The notes under the pieces: model-generated
Databases searched by the model: none
Seen by the model: only the letters and a program-made list of their open reading frames with translations
What the model was told of the DNA's origin: nothing
Assembly (NCBI RefSeq): GCF_000337535.1
Contig: NZ_AOIP01000054.1
Location: 1-41,069 of the forward strand
From: Natrialba aegyptia DSM 13077
GTDB lineage: Archaea; Halobacteriota; Halobacteria; Halobacteriales; Natrialbaceae
Reading direction: 5' to 3'
Length of the DNA stretch: 41,069 nucleotides
Shown here: in pieces, positions 8,370 to 15,828 of the stretch
Numbering within the stretch: the first letter of the stretch is position 1
Layout: every line of letters starts with the position of its first letter
Position numbers and translations under genes: made by a program

Positions 8370-8492
8370 ATGGAACTACAAAACCCGACGGTACTCGTAA
8401 CTGGAGCTACCGCCAACATTGGCCCGTACGTGACCGACCTGCCCGTTAAGCAGAAGGCTGATGTCGTCGGCCTCGCGGCTGATTCCGAATGA
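8370..8492 (+). pseudogene. N-terminal fragment of an SDR gene (duplicate of 9867 gene)
   Basis: Forty codons beginning MELQNPTVLVTGAT, almost the same start as the intact SDR at 9867, and ending in TGA that overlaps the ATG of the next SDR (ATGA at 8489-8492). The fragment keeps the promoter and start but lacks the catalytic part. It may now act only as a translated leader for the following gene. Confidence 0.7.
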
Positions 8493-9247
8493 ACGGTATA
8501 GATGGCGGTGTCGCGTTGGTTTCGGGCGCAGCCTCGGGCATTGGACGCGCGACTGCACAGCGGTTCGCGGAAGAGGGCGCGAGCGTCGTCGCCGCCGATA
8601 TCGACGTGGAGGGTGGCGAGGAAACCGTCTCTCAGATCGAGTCCGAGGGCGGCGAGGCGACGTTTGTCGAGACAGACGTAACCAATGAAAGCGACCTCGC
8701 CGCAGGGGTCGAAGCGGCCGTCGATACGTACGGCAGCCTCGATTTTGCGTTCAACAACGCCGGCATCGAAGGTGACAAGGTCAGTTTTTCTGACCAGGAC
8801 AACGCGAACTGGAACCGGGTCCTCGATATCAACCTCAACGGCGTGTTCTTCGCGATGCGCGAGGAAATTCCGGCCATGCTGGAAAGCGGCGGTGGAGCCA
8901 TCGTGAACACGTCCTCGATCGCCGGTATTCTCGGATTCCCCAACCTGAGTCCGTACGTCGCCAGCAAACACGGCGTCGTCGGGTTGACGAAGACGGCGGC
9001 CGTCGAATTCAGTAGCGATGGCCTCCGGGTGAACGCGGTGCTTCCAGGGGTCATCGAGACCCCCATGGTCGCCCGTTCGGGCGAACAGGACCCGGAAGCG
9101 ACGGAGCAAACGATCGCCGGAATCCCCGCTAGCCGACTCGGTCAGCCAGAGGAGATCGCCTCCGCGGTAGTCTGGCTCTGTTCCGAGGACGCGTCGTACG
9201 TGACCGGGCAGCCACTCCCCGTCGACGGTGGATACTCGATCCAGTAA
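8489..9247 (+). CDS. Short-chain dehydrogenase/reductase (SDR), 252 aa
   Basis: Classical cytosolic SDR with Rossmann motif SGAASGIG (12-19), NNAG (89-92), catalytic S142/S143, Y156 and K160, and the ending YVTGQPLPVDGGYS. The residues ADID after strand 2 (D37) favour NAD+ over NADP+. Length and motifs fit the glucose/3-oxoacyl reductase-like group; the substrate is unknown. It is translationally coupled (ATGA) to the truncated SDR leader and would be driven by the divergent HxlR promoter, so it appears to have replaced the original SDR in this copy of the duplicated unit. Confidence 0.92.
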   Translation: MNGIDGGVALVSGAASGIGRATAQRFAEEGASVVAADIDVEGGEETVSQIESEGGEATFVETDVTNESDLAAGVEAAVDTYGSLDFAFNNAGIEGDKVSFSDQDNANWNRVLDINLNGVFFAMREEIPAMLESGGGAIVNTSSIAGILGFPNLSPYVASKHGVVGLTKTAAVEFSSDGLRVNAVLPGVIETPMVARSGEQDPEATEQTIAGIPASRLGQPEEIASAVVWLCSEDASYVTGQPLPVDGGYSIQ

Positions 9248-9289
9248 CTCCGAGTGGGGGGTTCCCAGGACTCCAGACACGGCCGAGAT

Positions 9290-9440
9290 AGGGGTAACGC
9301 CACTTGGCATGGCCAGCAGTCCACCTGATCGATGCTGTGGGGCTGCCCGTGTCCGAAAGTGCTGGAAGTCCGATGAGTAAACTGCAAACCTGAAACTCCC
9401 ACCGCTCGGGATCCCTGCGGCTTCAGGCCTAGGAGGACAA
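9290..9440 (+). mobile_element. Possible degenerate IS605/TnpB 3' end
   Basis: The segment ends in CCCACCGCTCGGGATCCC, an imperfect hairpin, then AGGAGGACAA. This is similar in layout to the right end proposed at 6650-6689 (GGGAATTCC, hairpin, AGGAGGTCAA). The hairpin arms are partly unpaired and no tnpB frame remains. It lies between the two copies of the duplicated HxlR/SDR unit, so it may mark the rearrangement junction. Confidence 0.35.
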
Positions 9441-9450
9441 TTCTCTCAGT

Positions 9451-9804
9451 TCAGAGCCAGTCCTCTCCCCACACATCGAGCGACTCGAACACCGGACAAA
9501 GGGCGTCTCCCTTCTCAGTCAGCGTGTAATAACTCGCGACCGGCGATTCGAACTCCTTCCGGTTCTCGATGAACGCCGAATTTTCCAAGTTGTCGAGCAC
9601 CCGTGAGAGCGCTTAGGAACTCGCGCCCGTCGACCGCTTGAGTTCGTTGAACCGCTTCTCGCCGTCTCGCAGGTCGTTGAGGACGATGAGCTTCCACTTC
9701 GATCCGATCTCTTCGACTGATCCCACGGGGTTACATACATCGGTATTTTTCTGTTCAACCGCAGTGTCTTCGTGAATTTCGGCCGATGGTGGTTGGGTTG
9801 CCAT
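9451..9804 (-). pseudogene. HxlR-family regulator copy 2, nonsense mutant
   Basis: Same length (354 bp) and strongly similar to the HxlR gene at 7954-8307, starting MATQPPSAE and keeping VCNPVGSVEEIGSKWKL and RFNELKRSTGASS. The next codon, TAC (Tyr) in copy 1, is TAA here (minus strand, 9613-9615), cutting the protein to 63 residues inside the recognition region. The downstream frame is otherwise intact through LDVWGEDWL. If not a sequencing error, the neighbouring SDR-DoxX-CatE operon has lost its local repressor and depends on copy 1 or is constitutive. Confidence 0.85.
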
Positions 9805-9805
9805 T

Positions 9806-9860
9806 ACTTGGTCACACAGTTATTGCCTGAGCTATAAATAGGTTTGAGAACAAACTAGGT
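9806..9860. promoter_or_regulatory. Symmetric divergent promoter, copy 2
   Basis: Nearly identical to the block at 8309-8363: TATA CTATAAATAGG at 9832-9842 and half-site AACTAGGT at 9853-9860. The regulator-side half-site is degraded (ACTTGGTC at 9806-9813 instead of ACCTAGTT). The SDR ATG at 9867 is about 30 nt from the TATA centre, so the transcript is probably leaderless. Confidence 0.7.
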
Positions 9861-9866
9861 ATTGTA

Positions 9867-10568
9867 ATGGAACTACAAAATTCGACGGTGCTCGTGACCG
9901 GAGCCACCGGCAATATGGGACCGTACGTGACGGATGCACTCGTTGACAGCGGCGCCGACGTGGTCGGCACCTACGTCACCGAAACCGAGAAAGAAGCTGT
10001 CGAGGAGAGCGCTGAGTACGCTGACGCGGTGTCGTACCACCAGGTCGATCTGACTGATCAGGCGGCAGCCGAAGCCTTCGCTGAGACTGTCGCCGACGAA
10101 CACGGGTCGGTCGATCATATCGTCGGCCTCGCCGGCGGGTTCTCGATGGGCAGCGTCAGCGATACCGACGGTGAAGCATTCCAGGCTGCACTGAATCTCC
10201 ACGCAACGACCGCGTTCCTGACTGTCAAGGCCTTCGCGGATTACCTCAGTGAGCAGAGCGGTGTCGTCTTGTTCAGCTCCGACCGCGCAATCGACCCCAT
10301 TGGTGGCACGCTCGCGTACGACGTCGGTAAGGGCGCGGTCCGGACGCTGACCGAGTCACTCGATGTTGACCTCGATGCCCGTGTCAACGCCGTCGCTCCA
10401 TTCCTCATCGACGTACCGGGGAACCGCGAGGCGATGCCCGACGCCGACTTCTCGGAGTGGACGGCCCCCGAAGCTATCGTCGACGAAGTACTCCACCTGC
10501 TCTCGAACCAGGGTGTGAGGGGGCAGATCGTCCAGATGACCGGTGGCCAACCGGAGATGGCAGACTAA
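9867..10568 (+). CDS. SDR-family oxidoreductase, 233 aa, first gene of SDR-DoxX-CatE operon
   Basis: Rossmann-fold reductase with TGATGNMG (11-18), LAGG (88-91, replacing NNAG), S137/S138, Y151 and K155. Position 37 after strand 2 is not acidic (GTYVTET), so NADPH is possible. The stop codon overlaps the ATG of the next gene (TAATG), a sign of tight coupling. The substrate is not known; by context it may reduce electrophilic carbonyls or quinones. It is divergent from the broken HxlR copy 2 and its start matches the fragment at 8370. Confidence 0.9.
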   Translation: MELQNSTVLVTGATGNMGPYVTDALVDSGADVVGTYVTETEKEAVEESAEYADAVSYHQVDLTDQAAAEAFAETVADEHGSVDHIVGLAGGFSMGSVSDTDGEAFQAALNLHATTAFLTVKAFADYLSEQSGVVLFSSDRAIDPIGGTLAYDVGKGAVRTLTESLDVDLDARVNAVAPFLIDVPGNREAMPDADFSEWTAPEAIVDEVLHLLSNQGVRGQIVQMTGGQPEMAD

Positions 10569-10987
10569 TGGCGCTGGAAACTGCAGCTGGTGGTCTCGCC
10601 TTTCTGGTCGGCCGCCTCGTCTTCGGTATCCTGCTCGGGTTCATGGGCCTGAGTCACTTCACGGGGCTCGATGGGATGAGTGGCTACGCCCACGCCAAGG
10701 GCGTGCCCGCCCCACGACTGGCCGTCATCGTGTCCGGCCTCATGCTCATCGTGGGCGGACTTGCCATCGCGCTCGGCGTCTACCCGCTCCTCGGCGCAAT
10801 AGCGATTACGCTGTTCTTCCTCGTGGTGACGCCGGTGATGCACGACTTCTGGACGGTCGACGATCCCGAACAGCGTCAGTCAGAGATGACGGACTTCCTG
10901 AAGAACGCGACGCTCTTCGGTGCTGCGCTCGTCGTCGCTGCAATCAGTGGCACCGCATGGCCGTACGCTCTCAACATCGGCCTTTAG
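10568..10987 (+). CDS. DoxX-family membrane protein (CatD-like)
   Basis: Four-helix membrane protein of 139 residues. DoxX features include the first helix with RLVFGILLGFMGLSHF, the GLDGMSGYAHAKGVPAP loop, and HDFW before a short acidic segment. In Bacillus, DoxX-like CatD and MhqP are co-expressed with dioxygenases CatE and MhqO for quinone and catechol resistance. Here the next gene is a CatE-like dioxygenase, 10 nt away. ATG 10568 overlaps the SDR stop; an upstream ATG in frame lies inside the SDR gene and is rejected. Confidence 0.9.
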   Translation: MALETAAGGLAFLVGRLVFGILLGFMGLSHFTGLDGMSGYAHAKGVPAPRLAVIVSGLMLIVGGLAIALGVYPLLGAIAITLFFLVVTPVMHDFWTVDDPEQRQSEMTDFLKNATLFGAALVVAAISGTAWPYALNIGL

Positions 10988-10997
10988 ACACAGAAGA

Positions 10998-11852
10998 ATG
11001 ACCACGCAATCGACGCCAACAAATTCAGACACGCTTCCGCAGGGGACACGTATCGGCCGGACCGCGCTTCGCGTCGGTGACCTCGAGGAGATGACCGGGT
11101 TCTACCGGGACGTCGTTGGCCTCAGTGTACTCCAAACAACCGATACGACCTCGATTCTCGGGGTTGACGACACACCACTCCTCGTTCTGGAGGGAACTGA
11201 AGATACCCTCCAGCGTCACCGATCAGCGGCCGGGCTGTATCACAACGCGTTCAGAGTACCTTCGCGTGCGGCTCTCGGTGACGCACTGGCTCGGATACGG
11301 GACCAGTGGCAACTCGGTGGTGCCTCCGATCACTGGGTCAGCGAGGCGCTGTATCTCACTGACCCGGAAGGGAACGGTATTGAGATCTACCGGGACTACC
11401 CCCGTGAGGACTGGCCAATCGCCGACGACGGTCGTGTTCGGATCAGCACCGAGCCGCTCGACCTCGCCAGTATCGAAGCTGCTGCCACAGGTGGTAGTCA
11501 GGCCCCGTCGGGAACGGACGTCGGGCACGTCCACCTCGAGGTCTCTTCGCTCGACGCGTTCAGGGACTTCTACGTGGATACGCTCGGATTCGAGGTGCAG
11601 ACGACCGTGCCCGCCGCATCCTTCGTCTCGGCGGGTGGATATCACCACCACATCGGAGCGAATACGTGGAATCACCGATCAAAGCCAGTCGGCGGCAGAG
11701 GACTGTCCTGGTTCGAGGTCGTCCTTCCAGGAACAGAGGTACTCAACGTGATCCGAGAGCGAATCTCCGACAGTCAGTATACGATCACTGCGAGGGATGA
11801 AGGAATAGCTGTTACTGGGCCAGATGAGATCGAAGTTCGACTCCGAGGGTGA
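10998..11852 (+). CDS. CatE-like extradiol (catechol 2,3-) dioxygenase, VOC superfamily
   Basis: Protein of 284 residues with two glyoxalase/VOC domains (about 17-135 and 174-280). The first has VSEALYLTDPEGNGIEIY; the second has GHVHLEVSSLDAF (H177/H179), FVSAGGYHHHIGANTW (H216-218) and WFEVVLPG (E240), giving candidate Fe(II) ligands. Length and these motifs match Bacillus CatE closely by memory. The expected reaction is ring opening of catechol-type compounds. Third gene of the SDR-DoxX operon; start ATG 10998, 10 nt after the DoxX stop. Confidence 0.9.
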   Translation: MTTQSTPTNSDTLPQGTRIGRTALRVGDLEEMTGFYRDVVGLSVLQTTDTTSILGVDDTPLLVLEGTEDTLQRHRSAAGLYHNAFRVPSRAALGDALARIRDQWQLGGASDHWVSEALYLTDPEGNGIEIYRDYPREDWPIADDGRVRISTEPLDLASIEAAATGGSQAPSGTDVGHVHLEVSSLDAFRDFYVDTLGFEVQTTVPAASFVSAGGYHHHIGANTWNHRSKPVGGRGLSWFEVVLPGTEVLNVIRERISDSQYTITARDEGIAVTGPDEIEVRLRG

Positions 11853-11890
11853 AACCCTCACACCACTACCCAAGCTGTGTGAGTACACCT

Positions 11891-11955
11891 CAACACTTCC
11901 ATATCTGGTAGTTCCTACCGCACTTCTAACGTGGTAGCTTTTCACTTTCTGTCCC
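11891..11955 (+). promoter_or_regulatory. Shared promoter block, copy A
   Basis: Order of elements: ACTTCCATATCTGGTAG, palindrome GGTAG-TTC-CTACC (11907-11919), CTTCTAACGTGGTAGC, then TTTTCACTT and CCGTAGT. Copies B (12773-12836) and C (14444-14508) keep the same order and spacing. Copy A lies 50 nt upstream of the HalOD1 gene at 12005. Confidence 0.75.
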
Positions 11956-12004
11956 GTAGTAATGGATTCCCGGTGAAAGACAGAACAAACACCTCCAATA
12001 CGCA

Positions 12005-12304
12005 ATGACTGACCATCCCCCCGACGAGAACGGGAACGACATCTCCGGACCGCCACATAATGATGCTTACGTCTACGAAATCCGGGCGGATGAATCACAC
12101 AGCCAGGCTGTCGTCCGGGCTGTCGCCTCCGTTACAAACACGTCCGGAACGAACCTTGAACTGCTATACGAGGCCATTGATCCAGAACACCTTGATGGCC
12201 TGTTCGATGAGAACATCTTACCCGAGAGTACAGTTGTATTTCACTATAACGGCTGCCAGGTGAGCGTGACCCCAGATACAGTTCTCGTTTCCGAACGAAA
12301 TTAA
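12005..12304 (+). CDS. HalOD1 output-domain protein (99 aa)
   Basis: Small acidic protein with the haloarchaeal HalOD1 pattern: SQAVVRAVASVTN, LELLYEAIDPEHLDGLF and VVFHYNGCQVSVTPDTVLV. HalOD1 domains are found alone or behind sensor domains in haloarchaea and are thought to be signalling outputs; the biochemical role is unknown. The gene sits downstream of shared promoter block A, so it may be a member of the same regulon as the pirin and EF-1alpha genes. It converges with the regulator at 12350. Confidence 0.8.
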   Translation: MTDHPPDENGNDISGPPHNDAYVYEIRADESHSQAVVRAVASVTNTSGTNLELLYEAIDPEHLDGLFDENILPESTVVFHYNGCQVSVTPDTVLVSERN

Positions 12305-12349
12305 ATCGGATTCAGCGAGCGACACAACCTCGGACTCAAGATACTCACT

Positions 12350-12685
12350 TTAGTCTGAGCAGTAGCGATCCATCCACTCATCCAGTTCTCGGAACATCGG
12401 TTCGAGGTCGTTTAACATCTGTGTCATCTCGTATTCCACGCGGGGAGGGATCTCGTCGTATTGTGTGCGTTCCAAGAATCCGGCCTCGACAAGTTCATCA
12501 AGCCGCCGAGACAGCGTATTCGGGGAGATATCGAGCTCATCTTCGAGTTCGCCAAACCGAATCGGTTCATCGTCGTCCAAGACGAATTCCTTGAGGATCG
12601 CCAGCGTATGAGCCTTCCCAAGCAAGGAAAAAACCGTACTCATCCTATGGTTATGTTGCGTTTCCGCCCGGTCAGATTTGCTCAT
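12350..12685 (-). CDS. HxlR/winged-helix regulator, paralogue of the 5581 gene
   Basis: 111-residue DNA-binding protein. Winged helix: FSLLGKAHTLAILKEF, RFGELEDELDISPNTLSRRL (recognition helix), then the wing RTQYDEIPPRVEYEMTQML; C-terminal helix FRELDEWMDRY. An 8-bp inverted repeat abuts its start codon and is probably an autoregulatory operator. It lies between two copies of the shared promoter block (A and B), so it is the best local candidate for the regulator of that block; this is inference from position and GTAGT/ACTAC half-site resemblance. Confidence 0.88.
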   Translation of the reverse strand: MSKSDRAETQHNHRMSTVFSLLGKAHTLAILKEFVLDDDEPIRFGELEDELDISPNTLSRRLDELVEAGFLERTQYDEIPPRVEYEMTQMLNDLEPMFRELDEWMDRYCSD

Positions 12686-12688
12686 AGC

Positions 12689-12711
12689 ATTACTACGATT
12701 TCAGTAGTAAT
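12689..12711. promoter_or_regulatory. Perfect inverted repeat at regulator start, putative operator
   Basis: ATTACTAC (12689-12696), 7-bp spacer, GTAGTAAT (12704-12711), only 3 bp before the ATG of the minus-strand HxlR-like gene. The GTAGT/ACTAC half-sites resemble the GGTAG/CTACC half-sites of the shared promoter blocks, although the spacing differs. Confidence 0.6.
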
Positions 12712-12772
12712 GTATGTTGTGAGAAATCGAGTCTACATTCCCATACCCAAACAGTGCGAGTATGCTCCAATA

Positions 12773-12836
12773 CTTCCATATTTGGTAGTTTCTACCGTAC
12801 TTCTAACTTGGTAGCTTTCAACTTCCAAAGCCGTAT
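12773..12836 (+). promoter_or_regulatory. Shared promoter block, copy B
   Basis: Contains ACTTCCATATTTGGTAG, palindrome GGTAG-TTT-CTACC (12784-12796), CTTCTAACTTGGTAGC and TTTCAACTT. It ends about 15 nt before the pirin-family start codon at 12851. Confidence 0.75.
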
Positions 12837-12850
12837 TATAGGATGAAAAC

Positions 12851-13603
12851 ATGCAAGTAAGCAATGATACCGCGCTCTACAAGGCTCCTCGCACAGATCT
12901 CGGGCAGAATCAGGGGATGTTCAGAATGCATACCAACTACCCTGGTCGACTCCTCCCGGACCACGACGACCACGGCTACGGACCGCTCGCTCGCGTTGAC
13001 GAGGCAATCTTGGATCCGGACACGTTCGTTGGTATGCACCCGCACCAAAACGACGAAATTGTCTCGTACGTCCCGACCGGCGTGATGCGTCACCGAGACC
13101 GGGCAGGCAACGAGTTAGTCATGGACTCTGAACACCTGATGGTGATGAACGCCGGGCGGGAGTTCTGGCACGAGGAGCAGACGCTCGCGGATGACCCGCA
13201 ACTGCGGCTTCTCCAGATATTTGTCCGACCGCACACGACTGATCTCGAACCGAACATCCAGCAGGGACCAGTTCCGGATTCGGTCACCAATGAGTGGCGA
13301 CACCTCTTCGGTCCGGAAGAGTCCGACGCACCGTTCTACGTGCGCAACGACGTCAACTTCTACGACGTCCACCTCGACGAGGGAACGAGTGTCGAACTGC
13401 CCTCGATAACGGGATGGGATACGTACTTCTACGTGTTCGAAGGCGCAGTCGAGGCCAACGAGACGACCTTCGGCCGGACAGAACAGGGGTTACTCGTCGG
13501 CGCGGAGGAACTGACAGTCACCGCCCAAGAAGAAACGTTGCTCGTTGCTTTCCTCATCAACCCCGACGCACCGCTTACGTACCAGGGGACCATCGGCCGG
13601 TAA
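12851..13603 (+). CDS. Pirin-family cupin protein (250 aa)
   Basis: Bicupin of the pirin/YhaK-YhhW type. The metal motif G-M-H63-P-H65-x3-E69 lies in cupin 1, followed by LMVMNAGREFWHEEQ, where the last ligand histidine is expected. Cupin 2 spans about 155-250. Bacterial relatives include quercetin 2,3-dioxygenases and stress-sensing proteins; pirins are often induced by oxidative or electrophile stress. It is preceded by promoter block B and followed after 49 nt by a broken MhqO-like gene, with which it probably formed an operon. Confidence 0.9.
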   Translation: MQVSNDTALYKAPRTDLGQNQGMFRMHTNYPGRLLPDHDDHGYGPLARVDEAILDPDTFVGMHPHQNDEIVSYVPTGVMRHRDRAGNELVMDSEHLMVMNAGREFWHEEQTLADDPQLRLLQIFVRPHTTDLEPNIQQGPVPDSVTNEWRHLFGPEESDAPFYVRNDVNFYDVHLDEGTSVELPSITGWDTYFYVFEGAVEANETTFGRTEQGLLVGAEELTVTAQEETLLVAFLINPDAPLTYQGTIGR

Positions 13604-13652
13604 ATAGCTGCCATCGGTGACACCACGCAACACAAACGCAAAACAACAATCA

Positions 13653-14226
13653 ATGGTAACAGACACGCCCGGGATCCATCATATCACGGGCATCGTTCGG
13701 GATGCCCAGCGAAATCTCGACTTCTACACGGGAGTCCTCGGACTACGCCTCGTGAAACAGACGGTGAACTTCAATGAGATATTTATGCGCCATCTCTTCT
13801 ATGGCGACGAAACCGGCACGCCTGGCACGAGTTTGACGTTCTTCCTGTATCCCGCAGAAGAAGACGGACGCATCGGGCAACCACATATCACTACCGCTGC
13901 GCTCGTCGTTCCTCCCGGGTCTCTCGAGTACTGGACTGACCGACTCACCGCTCACGACGTTGAGTTCGTCGGCCCGTTCGAGCGATTCGACGAGACCGTC
14001 CTCCGATTCACCGACCCGGACGGGACGCAGCTCGAGCTCGTCACCGGCGATTCGCCCGTCAAACCGTGGCAGGACGGACCGATTCCGTCCCAGGACGCGG
14101 TTCGAGGAATTCACGTGTGACGCTCCGTTCGGTGAGCACCTTCGTCACCGCAAGTGTTCTCGACACGCTGGGCTTCGAGCTGGTAGACCAGGAAGGGGAT
14201 CGAGTTCGGCATCAGGCACTCCTTTA
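13653..14226 (+). pseudogene. Frameshifted, truncated MhqO-like ring-cleaving dioxygenase
   Basis: The first VOC domain is intact ([43 protein letters not shown]) and typical of MhqO/ring-cleaving glyoxalase proteins, which are about 310 residues long. After GIHV a TGA appears at 14118-14120. A one-base deletion there accounts for it, because the +1 frame continues with [10 protein letters not shown] and [18 protein letters not shown] until TAG near 14226. The rest of the second domain is missing, and the sequence joins an SDR tail. Confidence 0.85.
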
Positions 14227-14343
14227 GGTCGTAAGGCACAACCGGAGGAAATTGCCAGCTCGGTTACATACCTCCTCTCCGAGGACGCGAGCTATGTGAA
14301 TGGCCATTCGTTGCTTGTGGACGGTGGATATACTGCGGTATAA
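14223..14343 (+). pseudogene. C-terminal fragment of an SDR gene
   Basis: About 38 codons ending an [23 protein letters not shown], then [18 protein letters not shown] and TAA. The Rossmann fold and active site are absent. The breakpoint with the MhqO-like remnant is at about 14215-14230. It is similar to, but not the same as, the tails of the SDR genes at 8489 and 20150. Confidence 0.8.
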
Positions 14344-14443
14344 AACACGCACCGACAACACTATTCCTTATCTAGTCGGGTTCTCTCCTCCGAGAAATAC
14401 AGTCGATGATACGAAATACATCCAGTGGTAAACCTTCGCAGTC

Positions 14444-14508
14444 ACTTCCACACCCGGTAGTTACTACTTCACTTCTAACGTGGTAGCTTTTAACTTCTAA
14501 AAGCGTAG
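14444..14508 (+). promoter_or_regulatory. Shared promoter block, copy C
   Basis: Contains ACTTCCACACCCGGTAG, palindrome-like GGTAG-TTA-CTACT (14456-14468), CTTCTAACGTGGTAGC, TTTTAACTT and GCGTAGT. It ends 12 nt before the GTG start of the EF-1alpha-like gene. The arrangement is the same as in copies A and B. Confidence 0.75.
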
Positions 14509-14519
14509 TTAGCGGTACA

Positions 14520-15791
14520 GTGAGTACTGACATACCCCACCAGAACCTGGCTATCATCGGCCACGTTGACCACGGCAAGAGCACACTCGTGGGGAGACTT
14601 CTCTATGAGACGGGGAGCGTTCCCGAGCACGTCATCGAACAACACCGCGAGGAAGCTGAGGAAAAAGGCAAGGGCGGCTTCGAGTTCGCCTACGTCATGG
14701 ATAATCTTGCCGAGGAGCGTGAGCGAGGTGTCACGATAGACATCGCCCACCAGGAGTTCTCGACGGAGGCGTACGACTTTACTATCGTCGATACACCGGG
14801 ACACCGAGACTTTGTCAAGAATATGATCACGGGCGCGTCCCAGGCTGATCACGCTGTTCTCGTCGTCGCTGCTGACGATGGCGTCGCGCCCCAGACCCAG
14901 GAACACGTCTTCTTGGCCCGTACCCTGGGAATTGACGAACTTATTGTCGCTGTCAACAAGATGGACCTCGTCGACTACGAGGAAGCGAAGTACAAGGAGG
15001 TCGTCGAGGAGGTAACCCAGTTGCTACAGCAAGTTCAGTTCGACACCGACGATGCCTCGTTCATCCCCGTATCCGCCTTCGAGGGTGACAACGTTGCCGA
15101 TACCTCCGAAAACACGAACTGGTACGGCGGTGAGACGCTGCTGGAGGCGCTGAACGACTTACCTGAACCGGAACCGCCGTCGGATGCGCCCTTTCGACTG
15201 CCGATCCAGGATGTCTACACAATCGACGGCATCGGTACGGTCCCGGTCGGCCGCGTCGAGACGGGCGTCCTCAACATCGGCGACAATGTCTCGTTCCAGC
15301 CATCGGATGTCAGTGGCGAAGTGAAGACCATCGAGATGCACCACGAAGAAGTTCCGAAGGCCGATCCCGGTGACAACGTCGGGTTCAACGTTCGCGGTAT
15401 CGGCAAGGACGACATCCGCCGAGGCGACGTCGTCGGTCCTGCTGACGACCCGCCAACGGTCGCCGAGACCTTCCAGGCACAGATCGTCGTTATGCAGCAC
15501 CCAAGCGTGATTACTGCCGGATACACGCCGGTTCTCCACGCACACACGGCGCAGGTCGCCGGCACCATCGAATCCATCGACCAGAAGATCGATCCCTCCT
15601 CCGGCGAAGTTGCCGAAGAGGAACCTGACTTTATCAAATCCGGCGATGCTGCAGTCGTCACGATCCGACCACAGAAGCCCCTCAGCATCGAACCATCGAG
15701 CGAAATCTCCGAGCTAGGCAGCTTCGCTATCCGCGATATGGGCCAGACAATTGCAGCCGGCAAGGTTCTTGGAGTCATCGAGCGAGACTAA
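14520..15791 (+). CDS. Elongation factor 1-alpha paralogue (aEF1A-like GTPase)
   Basis: Full-length translational GTPase of 423 residues that should deliver aminoacyl-tRNA to the ribosome. Motifs: G1 GHVDHGKS (14-21), switch I region [10 protein letters not shown]3 DTPGH (91-95), G4 NKMD (146-149), followed by domains 2 and 3 with [20 protein letters not shown] and [23 protein letters not shown]. It is close to standard haloarchaeal EF-1alpha but has DTPGH where I recall DCPGH. The gene is separated from any ribosomal or translation operon and starts with GTG right after promoter block C. I infer an inducible second copy; the housekeeping gene is expected elsewhere. Confidence 0.93.
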   Translation: MSTDIPHQNLAIIGHVDHGKSTLVGRLLYETGSVPEHVIEQHREEAEEKGKGGFEFAYVMDNLAEERERGVTIDIAHQEFSTEAYDFTIVDTPGHRDFVKNMITGASQADHAVLVVAADDGVAPQTQEHVFLARTLGIDELIVAVNKMDLVDYEEAKYKEVVEEVTQLLQQVQFDTDDASFIPVSAFEGDNVADTSENTNWYGGETLLEALNDLPEPEPPSDAPFRLPIQDVYTIDGIGTVPVGRVETGVLNIGDNVSFQPSDVSGEVKTIEMHHEEVPKADPGDNVGFNVRGIGKDDIRRGDVVGPADDPPTVAETFQAQIVVMQHPSVITAGYTPVLHAHTAQVAGTIESIDQKIDPSSGEVAEEEPDFIKSGDAAVVTIRPQKPLSIEPSSEISELGSFAIRDMGQTIAAGKVLGVIERD

Positions 15792-15807
15792 ATCATCGGT
15801 GACGGAC

Positions 15808-15828
15808 GCCATCATTGTTTGTGATGGC
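15808..15828 (+). terminator. Stem-loop after the EF-1alpha paralogue
   Basis: GCCATCA and TGATGGC pair perfectly (7 bp) around the loop TTGTTTG, 17 nt after the stop codon. There is no strong T-run, so this is only a candidate transcript end or RNA-stabilising hairpin. Confidence 0.35.

Noticed and set aside
8315-9310. A 331-codon minus-strand frame opposite the SDR gene at 8489
   Set aside because: It mirrors the GC-rich third positions of a clear SDR gene with all catalytic motifs; no promoter or recognisable domain supports it.
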